Position numbers and translations under genes: made by a program. A stretch of DNA of 64,000 bases. Origin: Arthrobacter antioxidans. GTDB lineage: Bacteria; Actinomycetota; Actinomycetes; Actinomycetales; Micrococcaceae. Under the pieces are notes generated by a model. The model saw nothing but the letters and a program-made list of their open reading frames with translations, ran no database searches and was not told the origin of the DNA. Numbering within the stretch: position 1 is the first letter of the stretch; each line of letters begins with the position of its first letter. Location of the stretch: positions 3,038,001 through 3,102,000 of the forward strand of contig NZ_CP095501.1 in NCBI RefSeq assembly GCF_023100725.1. The letters are read 5' to 3'. Below, piece by piece: positions 24,062-33,082 of the stretch.

Positions 24062-25349
24062 CCGAGCCACCCCTGACGGCCGGGTGCAGGGGTTCGGGCT
24101 CGACGCCGGTTCCCGGCTGTGTGGTGAGCGCGCCGGTGTTGATGCCGACCGGCTTGCCCTCGGCGTGGGAGGTACGCGCATGGGCGTGCGCCTGGCTCAT
24201 CGCGACCATGATGGTCTCCACGTCGACGACGCCGCGGAAGCTGTCACGTCCACCGGTGACGAGCGCCGCGCCCACACTCGAGACGAGCATGATGTCGAGG
24301 GCGTCGTTCAGGGTGGCGCGCTCGCCGATGACCGGGAGACGCGGATCGCTGTCCCCGCCGATCCGCTCCAGCCGGGCGAGCTGCCTCCTCGACAGCCACT
24401 GCAGCGGCCGGTTCCGGCCGTCGATGATGACGGCGTGGTCGTCCCCCTGCTGGTCCAGGCGCGAGAGGACGTCGGAGGCGAGATCGCCGGGGGACGCGGT
24501 CACGGCGGACTGCAGGGACACCTCGTTGACGCGCGTGAGGGTCAGCTGCTTGAGCCCGGCACCTGCGCCGATGAAGTTCTCCACGAACTCGTTGGCGGGC
24601 TCGGCCAGGATGCGCGCCGGGGTGTCGTACTGCACCAGCTGCGCGCCCTCCGTGAAGATGGCGATCCAGTCCCCGAGCTTCACCGCTTCGTCGAAGTCGT
24701 GGGTGACGCAGACGATCGTCTTCTGCAGCTCCTTCTGGATGCTGATGAGCTCGTCCTGCAGGCGCACCCGGGTGATCGGGTCCACGGCGCCGAACGGCTC
24801 GTCCATGAGCAGCACGGGCGGATCCGCGGCGAGCGCCCGGGCGACGCCCACGCGCTGCTGCTGCCCGCCGGAGAGCTCCCGGGGGAACCTGTCGCGGTAC
24901 TGCTCCGGGTCGAGGGAGACGAGCTCGAGGAGCTCGTCCACACGGGCGGCCACGCGTTCCTTGCCCCAGCCGAGCATCTTCGGGACGATCGCGATGTTCG
25001 TCGCGACGGTCATGTGCGGGAACAGGCCGCCGGCCTGGATGACGTAGCCGATTCGGCGGCGCAGGGCGTCGCCGTCGATCGCCGTCACGTCGTCGCCGTC
25101 GAGGACGATCCGCCCCTCGGAGGGCTCGATCAGGCGGTTGATCATCTTCAGGGTGGTGGTCTTGCCGCAGCCCGAGGGACCCACCAGCATGACGATCTTG
25201 CCGGCCGGGATCTCCATGGTGAGTCCGTCGACGGCCGCCTTGGCCTGACCGGGATACCGCTTGCTGACCTTGTCCAGCAGGATGCTCGCGCCGGTGATCT
25301 CGGCCGAGGGGGCCGCGGACGCAGGGGTGGCGGGAATGCTGTCAGACAC
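24054..25349 (-). CDS. Osmoprotectant ABC transporter ATP-binding protein with CBS pair
   Basis: 431 aa from the GTG at 25349. Walker A is VGPSGCGKTTTLKMI (about residue 56), the ABC signature is LSGGQQQRVGVARALA (about 154) and Walker B is VLLMDEPFG. Two CBS motifs follow at about residues 260-390, the module that senses ionic strength or nucleotides in OpuA/ProV-type importers. A 40-residue tail follows. It overlaps both neighbouring permease genes by 8 bp, so the subunits are likely made in a coupled way. Confidence 0.9.
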   Translation of the reverse strand: MSDSIPATPASAAPSAEITGASILLDKVSKRYPGQAKAAVDGLTMEIPAGKIVMLVGPSGCGKTTTLKMINRLIEPSEGRIVLDGDDVTAIDGDALRRRIGYVIQAGGLFPHMTVATNIAIVPKMLGWGKERVAARVDELLELVSLDPEQYRDRFPRELSGGQQQRVGVARALAADPPVLLMDEPFGAVDPITRVRLQDELISIQKELQKTIVCVTHDFDEAVKLGDWIAIFTEGAQLVQYDTPARILAEPANEFVENFIGAGAGLKQLTLTRVNEVSLQSAVTASPGDLASDVLSRLDQQGDDHAVIIDGRNRPLQWLSRRQLARLERIGGDSDPRLPVIGERATLNDALDIMLVSSVGAALVTGGRDSFRGVVDVETIMVAMSQAHAHARTSHAEGKPVGINTGALTTQPGTGVEPEPLHPAVRGGSGE

Positions 25350-25983
25350 GGATACCTCGCGGGATTGTGAGCCGGCCGAGGCCGACCAGAAGGAGATCGA
25401 GCACCATGGCCAGGAGGACGACGGCGATGATCCCGGTGGCGACGGATTCGAGGGCGTTGGCGCCGCCGAGCCGGGCCAGACCGGTGAAGATGAACCCGCC
25501 GAGGCCGGGCCCGAGGACGTATGCGGTGATCGCGGCGATGCCCATGACCATCTGCGCCGAGACCCGCACACCTGCCAGGATGACGGGCCACGCCATGGGC
25601 AGCTCGATGCGGCGGAAGGTCTGGAAGCGGCTGAGCCCGACACCCCGGGCGGATTCGACGATCGAACGGTCCACGCTGGTCAGGCCGACGACGGCGTTGC
25701 GCAGGATCGGCAGGACGGCGAAGAACACCACCACGATCACGGCCGGCGCGACGCCGAAGCCGAACGGGGCGATCAGGAGGCCGATGAGGGCGAAGGACGG
25801 GATGGTCAGGCCGATCGCGGTGACGCTGTTCGCGACGGAGGTGAGGGCTGGACTGCGGTAGACGAGCGCCGCGACGGCGATGGCGAGGATCGTCGCGATC
25901 ACGAGGCACTGGACCACGAGTGAGAAATGCTGCCAACTGGCGAACAGGATCTGCTCGAGCCTGCTGCCTACGTATTCGAGCAC
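25342..25983 (-). CDS. Osmoprotectant ABC transporter permease (first)
   Basis: 213 aa from the GTG at 25983, chosen for GAGGAGG six bases upstream over the GTG at 25989 that abuts the same site. Five to six helices are present, with the permease loop IVESARGVGLSRFQTFRRIELPMAWPVILAG split over two helices near residues 118-145. This is the first gene of the operon permease, ATPase, permease, binding protein. The order is that of OpuC/OsmFYVW-type glycine betaine/choline importers. A TAAGC-CA-GCTTA inverted repeat lies 71 bp upstream. Confidence 0.88.
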   Translation of the reverse strand: MLEYVGSRLEQILFASWQHFSLVVQCLVIATILAIAVAALVYRSPALTSVANSVTAIGLTIPSFALIGLLIAPFGFGVAPAVIVVVFFAVLPILRNAVVGLTSVDRSIVESARGVGLSRFQTFRRIELPMAWPVILAGVRVSAQMVMGIAAITAYVLGPGLGGFIFTGLARLGGANALESVATGIIAVVLLAMVLDLLLVGLGRLTIPRGIRV

Positions 25984-26053
25984 GTCCACCTCCTCGTCGC
26001 GGCGACGCCGCACCCCTGATCCAGCGCATGGCACATCCATCAGGGCGCGTCCG

Positions 26054-26065
26054 TAAGCCAGCTTA
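26054..26065. promoter_or_regulatory. Inverted repeat in the osmoprotectant operon promoter
   Basis: TAAGC-CA-GCTTA sits in a locally A/T-rich segment between the divergent osmoprotectant operon and the YitT gene. A TACGGT-like -10 is nearby. It is a candidate osmotic regulator site, with no recognised binding protein. Confidence 0.35.
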
Positions 26066-26201
26066 TTTTTCTACCGTACCGGAGATCGGGGGCGAGTGGG
26101 AAAGCGATCGCCGCGTCCGCGGAGCCGGCGTCGGTGACGCCGTTCCTGTGCCCTTGTTCACATCGGCGGCCACCCGTGCATGAGGCAGCACCGGCCGGTG
26201 A

Positions 26202-26207
26202 TAGCTT
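26202..26207 (+). promoter_or_regulatory. -10 box of leaderless promoter (YitT)
   Basis: TAGCTT lies exactly 6 nt before the ATG at 26214. Confidence 0.5.
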
Positions 26208-26213
26208 GCCGCC

Positions 26214-26849
26214 ATGGACACCACGACAGCCCCCGCCCCGGCCCGCGCCGACGTCATCGTCAGGCACTCGGTGGCCGAGGACATCCTGGGCATGGTCACG
26301 GGTACCTTCACGGTGTCCCTCGGCCTCTTCCTGCTCACCACGAGCGGCGCCGTCACCGGCGGGACAGCAGGCCTCGCCATGCTCCTCAGCTATGCGGGCG
26401 GGCTGTCCTTCGGTGTCCTGTTCCTCGTGGTCAACGTCCCGTTCTTCGCCCTCGCCGTGTGGAAGAAGGGCTGGAACTTCACGCTGCGCACCATGGTGGC
26501 CGTGGCGCTCGTCGCAGGCCTGGCCTCCCTGCACCCGGTGGCGCTCGGCGGGCTGACCCTGCACCCCCTCTACGCGGCGCTCGGCGGGAACCTGCTGGCC
26601 GGCGTGGGACTGCTGATCCTCTTCCGCCACCGCGCGAGCCTCGGTGGCTTCAACATCCTCGCCCTGATCCTCCAGGAACGGCTCGGCTGGCGTGCCGGGT
26701 ACGTGCAGATGGCTCTCGACACGACCGTCATCCTTGTCTCCTTCGCCGTCGTCGAGCCGGCGAGCGTGCTGCTCTCCGCCGTCGGCGCCGTGGTGCTGAA
26801 CCTCGTCGTGGCGCTCAACCACAAGCCCGGACGCTACCTCGGCGCCTGA
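26214..26849 (+). CDS. YitT family membrane protein
   Basis: 211 aa with six predicted helices. Family features are the opening DILGMVTGTFTVSLGLFLL, the glycine-rich SGAVTGGTAGLAMLL, ALGGNLLAGVGLLILFRHRASLGGFNIL and the closing short cytoplasmic tail. Most YitT proteins carry a C-terminal DUF2179 domain. This one is short and lacks it. A transport role is suspected for the family but the substrate is unknown. Confidence 0.8.
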   Translation: MDTTTAPAPARADVIVRHSVAEDILGMVTGTFTVSLGLFLLTTSGAVTGGTAGLAMLLSYAGGLSFGVLFLVVNVPFFALAVWKKGWNFTLRTMVAVALVAGLASLHPVALGGLTLHPLYAALGGNLLAGVGLLILFRHRASLGGFNILALILQERLGWRAGYVQMALDTTVILVSFAVVEPASVLLSAVGAVVLNLVVALNHKPGRYLGA

Positions 26850-26857
26850 GGACCTCG

Positions 26858-26882
26858 GGCGGGGACGGCGCACGTCCCCGCC
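26858..26882. terminator. Terminator between YitT and MMPL genes
   Basis: A 9-bp stem GGCGGGGAC with its complement and a seven-base loop, followed by TCTTTCC on the plus strand. Confidence 0.7.
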
Positions 26883-26922
26883 TCTTTCCCGCTGCCCGTC
26901 CCCGCGACGCCGGCTCCCGATG

Positions 26923-29472
26923 TCACACGGGAACGGGGACGCTCTCCTTCTTCTCGTCGCGCAGGAGCCGGGCTCCTTCGACGTCGACGTCGGGGAGGAT
27001 CTTCTCGAGCCATGCCGGGAGCCACCAGGCGTGCCGGCCCAGCAGGTACATGGCGGCCGGGACGAGGGTCATGCGGACCACGAAGGCGTCGAGGAGCACC
27101 CCGAAGGCGAGGCCGAAGCCGATGGGGCGCACCATGGCCAGGTGCGAGAACACGAATCCCGCGAACACGGAGACCATGATGATCGCGGCGGCCGTGACCA
27201 CCCGGGCACCATGGCTGAAGCCGATACGCACCGCGGCCTTCGGATCGTCCCCGTGGACGTACGCCTCCCGCATGCCGGACACGAGGAACATCTGGTAGTC
27301 CATCGCGAGGCCGAAGAGCACCCCGATCAGGATGATGGGCAGGAAGCTGAGGATCGGGCCCGGGTTCGTGACCCCGAAGACGTCGCCGAGCCAGCCCCAC
27401 TGGTAGATGGCGACCGTCGCGCCGAAGCTGGCGAGCAGCGAGAGCAGGAACCCGGCGGTCGCGATGACGGGGACGAGGATGGAACGGAACACCAGCAGGA
27501 GCAGGATCAGGGACAGGCCCACCACGATGGCGAGGTATACCGGCAGCGCCTCCATGAGCTTGGCGGAGACGTCGATGTTCGCCGCGGTCTGACCGGTCAC
27601 GGCGATCGCGACGCCCGTCCGGTCCTCGAACTCGCCGGTCGCGGCGCGGAGGTCGCGGACCAGGTTCTCGGTGCCCTCGCTGGCCGGTCCTTCCTCGGGG
27701 ATGACCTGGAAGATCGCGGTGCGGCCGTTCTCGCTCACCGTCGCGGGCACGGACGCGGCGACGCCGGGCACGTCCCGCAGGCGGTCGTTGACGTCGAGCC
27801 GGAGCGTGGTGAGCTCCGCCTCGTCGGCGGTCTCGGGGAGGGATCCGACGACGATCAGCGGGCCGTTGGTGCCCGCCCCGAACTTGTCGCCGATGGTGCT
27901 GTAGGCCTGGAACGCCGTGGAATCGGCCGGTTCCGTGCCGCCGTCGGGCAGGCCGACGCGCAGCTGCGCGGCGGGGATGGCGATGACGCCGAGCAGGACC
28001 ACTCCGGCGATGACCGTCAGGACGGGCTTCCGTGTCACGAAGCCACCCCAGCCCGCGCCCTTCGCGGCGCGCTGGTCGGCAAGGGCCGTGCTGTCGTCGG
28101 TGTCCAGGGAGGCGGCGGCGTGCCGGTGGCCGGCGGCCTTGGCCCAGCGGCGCTTCGAGATCACGCGACGCCCCATCAGGGCGAGGAGCGCCGGGGTGAG
28201 GGTGAGCGCCACGAGGACGGACACCGCCACCGTGCCGGCCGCGGAGAGACCCATGACGGTCAGGAACGGCAGGCCCGGCACGGCGAGCGCGGCGAGGGCC
28301 ACGATCACGGTGATGCCCGCGAAGAGCACGGCGTTCCCTGCGGTGCCGGTGGCGCGTGCGATCGACTCCTGCAGGTCCATGCCGTGCAGCAGTTGCGTCC
28401 GGTGCCGGTTCACGATGAACAGGCAGTAGTCGATCCCGACGGCGAGGCCGAGCATGAGGGCGAGGACCGGGGAGATGCTGTTCATCTCGACGATCCCCGA
28501 CAGGGCGAAGGTGATCCCCACGCCCACCCCCACGCCCACGATGGCCATGAGCAGCGGCAGCCCGGCGGCGACGAGGGTGCCGAGCATCAGGACGAGGACG
28601 ATGGCGGCGACAGCCAGCCCGACGATCTCCGTCGCCCCGACGATCCCGGAGACGTCCTCGACGATCTCCTTGCTGTACTCGACCGTCACTCCTGCCGACT
28701 CCGCCTCGGCCGCAGTCTCCTGCACCGTTTCGCGCAGTTCCGGCGAGACAGCATTGATCTGCTGGTCGAACTGCACGCTGGCGACGCCGGTGGAGCCGTC
28801 CTCGGACACCAGCCTCACCCCGGAGGTGGCCTCGAGCTGCCGCTGGGCGAGCTCGAGTTCCGTACGCCCGGACTCCAGCTGCTCCCGCCCGGACTCCAGT
28901 TCGGTGCGGCTCGCATCCAGGGTGGCCTGGCCCTGCTCGAGCTGCTGCGCGGTGGCCGCGGCCTGGGCGGCAGGAAGCTGCTCCCGCGCCTGCTCGAACT
29001 GTGCGCGCTGCTGGTCGAGCTGCTGCTGGCCCTGCGCGAGCTGGTCCTCGCCCGCACTCAACTGCTGCTCGCTGGCGTCGAGTTCCGCGCGGCCGGCCTC
29101 GAGCTCGTCGCCGCCGGACGCCACCTGGTCCGCGACGTCGAAGGGATCGATGACGCCGCGGACGCCGTCGAGCGCTGCGATGCCGGCCAGGGCCGACTGC
29201 ACGCCCTCACGCTGCTCGGGTGAGAAGGCGGCGCCGTCGTCGGAGGTGAACACCACGGTGCCGGTGCCGCCGACCGCCTCCGGCAGCTCCTCCCGCAGCC
29301 GGTCGGAGATCCGCTGCGACTCGGTGCCGGGGATGGTGAAGTTGTTGGTGAGCGTCCCGGAGAAGGCGACGGCGGCGGCGCCGACCGCCAGCATGATGGC
29401 GAGCCATGCGGAGACGACCCACCACCGCCTCCGGAACGCGAAGGAACCGAGCCGGTAGAGGAGAAAAGCCAT
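26923..29472 (-). CDS. MMPL family exporter with coiled-coil periplasmic insert
   Basis: 849 aa RND-type transporter. The first helix is at residues 17-38, with two blocks of about five to six helices (about 255-440 and 600-800). The family GVGxDYxLF-like motif appears as GLAVGIDYCLFIVNRHR in the first half and GLAMDYQMFLVSGMRE in the second, carrying the proton-relay Asp-Tyr pairs. Residues about 120-216 form an unusual Gln/Glu-rich repeat (ELDASEQQLSAGEDQLAQ) predicted to be a long external coiled coil. It probably exports a lipid or hydrophobic toxin. The TetR gene 49 bp upstream on the same strand likely controls it. Confidence 0.88.
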   Translation of the reverse strand: MAFLLYRLGSFAFRRRWWVVSAWLAIMLAVGAAAVAFSGTLTNNFTIPGTESQRISDRLREELPEAVGGTGTVVFTSDDGAAFSPEQREGVQSALAGIAALDGVRGVIDPFDVADQVASGGDELEAGRAELDASEQQLSAGEDQLAQGQQQLDQQRAQFEQAREQLPAAQAAATAQQLEQGQATLDASRTELESGREQLESGRTELELAQRQLEATSGVRLVSEDGSTGVASVQFDQQINAVSPELRETVQETAAEAESAGVTVEYSKEIVEDVSGIVGATEIVGLAVAAIVLVLMLGTLVAAGLPLLMAIVGVGVGVGITFALSGIVEMNSISPVLALMLGLAVGIDYCLFIVNRHRTQLLHGMDLQESIARATGTAGNAVLFAGITVIVALAALAVPGLPFLTVMGLSAAGTVAVSVLVALTLTPALLALMGRRVISKRRWAKAAGHRHAAASLDTDDSTALADQRAAKGAGWGGFVTRKPVLTVIAGVVLLGVIAIPAAQLRVGLPDGGTEPADSTAFQAYSTIGDKFGAGTNGPLIVVGSLPETADEAELTTLRLDVNDRLRDVPGVAASVPATVSENGRTAIFQVIPEEGPASEGTENLVRDLRAATGEFEDRTGVAIAVTGQTAANIDVSAKLMEALPVYLAIVVGLSLILLLLVFRSILVPVIATAGFLLSLLASFGATVAIYQWGWLGDVFGVTNPGPILSFLPIILIGVLFGLAMDYQMFLVSGMREAYVHGDDPKAAVRIGFSHGARVVTAAAIIMVSVFAGFVFSHLAMVRPIGFGLAFGVLLDAFVVRMTLVPAAMYLLGRHAWWLPAWLEKILPDVDVEGARLLRDEKKESVPVPV

Positions 29473-29521
29473 GGAGGAGTCCTAGCGGGAAGGGAACGGG
29501 AGGGGGAGGAAAGGCAGGGAT

Positions 29522-30178
29522 TCAGGTCCGGGTGACGGGGGCGGGATCGACGGCGCGAGGGGAGAACCCGTCGCGGAGCATGGTGAGCGCTGCGAGGATG
29601 CGCCCCTCGAGCTCCTGCCCGGGGTCGCCGGCGGAGTCGGGGGTCAGGGCCGCCCAGTCGCGCATCGCCGCCTTGGTGCAGGACAGCACGCTCCCCACGA
29701 GGGCGGTGAGGTAGAGCTCGGAGGCGTCCGCCCCGAGGCGCCGGCGCAGTCCCTCCACGATCCGCGCCTCGGCGCGTTCCCACGAGTGCAGCTGCGCGCG
29801 CAGGAGGTCCGGGTTGGTGTCCGCCATGCGGAAGAGGGCACCGTGCTGCGAGAGACCCTCCATGCGCGTGGTCTCGGTGAAGGCGCGGATGATGGAGTCG
29901 AAGAGGGGCTCGTCCTGCGGCATCCGGCCGAAGACCTCCAGTGCCAGTTCGAGGAATCCGTCCGTGCGCACGGTCAGGGCGTCCTCGGCACTGTGGAAGT
30001 AGTTGAAGAACGTGCGGCGGGAGACCCCGGCACGCCCGACGATCTGGTCCACGGTGAACGCGCCCGGCCCCACGGACAGCGCGAGGTCGAAGGCGGCATC
30101 CGCGATCGCCCGCCGGGTGTCGATCTTGTTCTGCTCGCGGCGGCCCACGGGCACCGCGTCGTCGGTCGTCTCCAGCAC
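29522..30178 (-). CDS. TetR family regulator of the MMPL exporter
   Basis: 218 aa from the GTG at 30178. That start is fixed by TACCCT 6 nt upstream, since the frame to 30217 would cover the promoter. The DNA-binding helices are [45 protein letters not shown] (residues about 22-65). The C-terminal ligand domain is helical. A palindrome TTGCAC-N3-GTGCAA overlaps the -35 box, the usual autorepressor layout. The exporter gene follows after 49 bp, and the divergent aldo-keto reductase may share the operator. Confidence 0.85.
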   Translation of the reverse strand: MLETTDDAVPVGRREQNKIDTRRAIADAAFDLALSVGPGAFTVDQIVGRAGVSRRTFFNYFHSAEDALTVRTDGFLELALEVFGRMPQDEPLFDSIIRAFTETTRMEGLSQHGALFRMADTNPDLLRAQLHSWERAEARIVEGLRRRLGADASELYLTALVGSVLSCTKAAMRDWAALTPDSAGDPGQELEGRILAALTMLRDGFSPRAVDPAPVTRT

Positions 30179-30184
30179 GGTCCA

Positions 30185-30214
30185 AGGGTATGCGAATTCT
30201 TGCACACCGTGCAA
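30185..30214 (-). promoter_or_regulatory. TetR-gene promoter with overlapping operator
   Basis: On the minus strand TTGCAC (-35, 30214-30209), an 18-bp spacer and TACCCT (-10, 30190-30185) end 6 nt before the GTG start. The palindrome TTGCAC-ACC-GTGCAA (30200-30214) covers the -35 box. Confidence 0.65.
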
Positions 30215-30314
30215 CAAAGTGTCGGTTCACGGCCCTGCCCCCGGGGTCCTGCCGGGCGTACTCTGGCCGAGGCATCATCTTCCTCCCCCATTCTCCTCTG
30301 CGAAGGCGGCTCCC

Positions 30315-31298
<984 letters not shown>

Positions 31299-31331
31299 CC
31301 GGTTCCCGCCGGCCCCGCCGGCGACCCGCCC

Positions 31332-31341
31332 ACCCCCCCCC
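31332..31341. repeat. Nine-cytosine homopolymer in a promoter
   Basis: A run of nine C bases (31333-31341) followed by four G lies where the -35 element of the CDF exporter gene would be, about 18 bp upstream of its -10 box. Confidence 0.6.
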
Positions 31342-31359
31342 GGGGTTCACGGACGGATG

Positions 31360-31365
31360 TACTAT
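31360..31365 (+). promoter_or_regulatory. -10 box of leaderless promoter (CDF exporter)
   Basis: TACTAT lies exactly 6 nt before the ATG at 31372. This argues against the upstream in-frame ATG at 31357, which would fall inside the promoter. Confidence 0.55.
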
Positions 31366-31371
31366 CGGGGT

Positions 31372-32283
31372 ATGGGTTCCCACCACGCACCGGCGGGCGC
31401 CGACCGGCGCGGTCCGCTGGCGGGCGCGTTCGCCATCACGCTCGGGGTCTTCGTGTTCCAGATCATCGGGGCGTTCTGGACCGGGAGCCTCGCCCTTCTC
31501 TTCGACTCCGTGCACGTCCTGACCGACGCCGCAGGCCTGGCCATGGCGCTCGGGGCCGCCACGCTCTCGGTCCGGCCGGCGTCGGCGCGGCGCTCGTGGG
31601 GTTTCCGCCGGGCGGAGGTCATCGCGGCGCTGCTGCAGGCCGCGTTCCTGCTCGCCGTCGGAGCCTACGTCCTGTTCGAGGGCGTGCGGCGCCTCATCAC
31701 GCCGACCGACGTCGCAGCCCCGGAGATGATCGTCTTCGGCGTGATCGGTCTGGCGGGCAACCTCGCTGCGCTCGGGCTGCTGGCAAGGCACCGGACCGCC
31801 AGTTTCAATCTGAGGGCGGCGTTCCTCGAGGTGCTCAACGACGCCCTCGGGTCGGTGGCCGTCATCGTGGCCGCCGTGATCATCACCCTGACGGGGTGGA
31901 TGCGCGCGGACGCCGTCGTGGCCATGCTCATCGGCGCGCTGATCATCCCGCGGACCCTGAAGCTGCTGCGCGAGACCATCGACGTCCTGCTCGAATCCAC
32001 CCCCGCCGGCATCGACCTCGAGGAGGTCCGCGGCCACATCGCGCGCCTGCCCCACGTCCGCGACGTCCACGACCTGCACATCACCCAGATCGCCACGGGC
32101 CTGCCGGTCCTCACCGCGCACATCGTCGTGGACGACGACTGCTACCGGGACGGCTCGGCGCACGCCGTGCTCGACCAGCTCCAGGAGTGCGTCGGCAAGC
32201 ACTTCGACGTCAGCATCGACCACTGCACCTTCCAGATCGAGCCGCTGGGCCATATGCACCACGAGACGGAGCTGACGCATTGA
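31372..32283 (+). CDS. Cation diffusion facilitator (heavy-metal exporter)
   Basis: 303 aa with six helices and a cytoplasmic ferredoxin-like C-terminal domain (about residues 210-300). The helix-2 metal site is HVLTDAAG (HxxxD). The helix-5 site reads EVLNDALGSV, where most zinc CDFs have HxxxD, so the His is replaced by Glu. It should export a divalent cation by proton antiport. The gene ends with TGATG overlap into an ArsR/CmtR-like sensor gene. The pair is therefore a metal-resistance unit. Metal identity is uncertain because of the changed site. Confidence 0.87.
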   Translation: MGSHHAPAGADRRGPLAGAFAITLGVFVFQIIGAFWTGSLALLFDSVHVLTDAAGLAMALGAATLSVRPASARRSWGFRRAEVIAALLQAAFLLAVGAYVLFEGVRRLITPTDVAAPEMIVFGVIGLAGNLAALGLLARHRTASFNLRAAFLEVLNDALGSVAVIVAAVIITLTGWMRADAVVAMLIGALIIPRTLKLLRETIDVLLESTPAGIDLEEVRGHIARLPHVRDVHDLHITQIATGLPVLTAHIVVDDDCYRDGSAHAVLDQLQECVGKHFDVSIDHCTFQIEPLGHMHHETELTH

Positions 32284-32597
32284 TGCTGCAGACCCTGACC
32301 TCGACGTCGGTCCTGGAACGCGTGGGCACGGCCCTGTCCGATCCGACGCGCGTGCGGATCCTCGTGGCCTTGCGGGATGCGCCGGCCTACCCCACCGAGC
32401 TGGCGGGGCTGCTCGGCGTCAGTCGCCAGAGCCTGTCCAACCACCTGTCCTGCCTGCGGGGGTGCGGCCTCGTGGTGTCGGTGCCCGAGGGGCGGCGATC
32501 GCGCTACGAACTCGTGGACCCGAAGCTCGGGCACGCCCTCACGGATCTCCTCGGCATCGTCCTCGCCGTGGACCCCGCCCATCACGGCCACCCCTGA
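32283..32597 (+). CDS. ArsR/SmtB family metal sensor, CmtR-like
   Basis: 104 aa winged-helix repressor. ALSDPTRVRILVALRDAPAYPTELAGLLGVSRQSLSNHL forms the DNA-binding core. LSCLRGCGLV puts Cys at residues 57 and 61, exactly where Mycobacterium tuberculosis CmtR has its Cd/Pb ligands Cys57 and Cys61. The third CmtR ligand, Cys102, is absent. The short tail is instead VDPAHHGHP with His at 100, 101 and 103. It overlaps the CDF exporter stop by one base. As the downstream gene it would control the unit from the leaderless promoter at 31360. Confidence 0.87.
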   Translation: MLQTLTSTSVLERVGTALSDPTRVRILVALRDAPAYPTELAGLLGVSRQSLSNHLSCLRGCGLVVSVPEGRRSRYELVDPKLGHALTDLLGIVLAVDPAHHGHP

Positions 32598-32615
32598 CAC
32601 AGGGCATCGGCCGCG

Positions 32616-32659
32616 CATGGAAAGGGCCCGGCGCATGACGTGCGCCGGGCCCTTCCATG
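32616..32659. terminator. Bidirectional rho-independent terminator
   Basis: A 12-bp core stem GGGCCCGGCGCA with a five-base loop, extended by CATGGAA/TTCCATG after one bulged A. It lies between the sensor gene and the convergent DUF779 gene. Confidence 0.82.
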
Positions 32660-32663
32660 ATCC

Positions 32664-33074
32664 CTAGTCCATCAGCCGGGAGCGGATGAGGAACCTCTTG
32701 CCCTCCGGCGCCTCCACGGAGAAGCCACTCCCCCGGCCCTGGACGACGTCGACCGTCAGGTGCGTATGGCGCCAGTACTCGAACTGCTCCCGTGACATCC
32801 AGAAATCGATGAGCCGTGGCTCACCCTCCCCGGATTCCGTGGGGACCCCCTCCGAGATGTCCAGGACGCCGAGCAGCATGTCGGCCTCCGCCGTGATGAA
32901 CTCTCCCGCCGGATAGCACATCGGCGATGAGCCGTCGCAGCACCCGCCGGACTGGTGGAACATCAGTGGCCCGTGGATGAGCCACAGTTTGTCCAGCAGT
33001 TCGACGGCGGCGTCGGTGAGCGCCACCCGCGAGACGGTCTCGCCCGGGATGGTCACCGAGGCCTCGACGGTCAT
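32664..33074 (-). CDS. DUF779 domain protein linked to aldehyde dehydrogenase
   Basis: 136 aa. The family core is present: LLDKLWLIHGPLMFHQSGGCCDGSSPMCYP with two adjacent Cys and a third downstream, then DFWMSREQFEYWRHTHLTVDVVQGRGSGFSVEAPEGKRFLIRSR. The ATG has AGGAG five bases upstream and lies 8 bp after the aldehyde dehydrogenase stop. The pairing of DUF779 with this dehydrogenase type is common in actinobacteria and proteobacteria. A maturation or regulatory role is suspected but unproven. The Cys triad suggests a metal or redox site. Confidence 0.85.
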   Translation of the reverse strand: MTVEASVTIPGETVSRVALTDAAVELLDKLWLIHGPLMFHQSGGCCDGSSPMCYPAGEFITAEADMLLGVLDISEGVPTESGEGEPRLIDFWMSREQFEYWRHTHLTVDVVQGRGSGFSVEAPEGKRFLIRSRLMD

Positions 33075-33082
33075 GGCATCTC

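Noticed and set aside
26920..29223. Plus-strand frame opposite the MMPL exporter
   Set aside because: It is the shadow of the exporter and ends in a spurious Leu-rich repeat made by the coiled-coil codons.
31357..31371. Earlier ATG for the CDF exporter
   Set aside because: These codons lie inside the -10 box and initiation region of the leaderless promoter, and no ribosome site precedes them.
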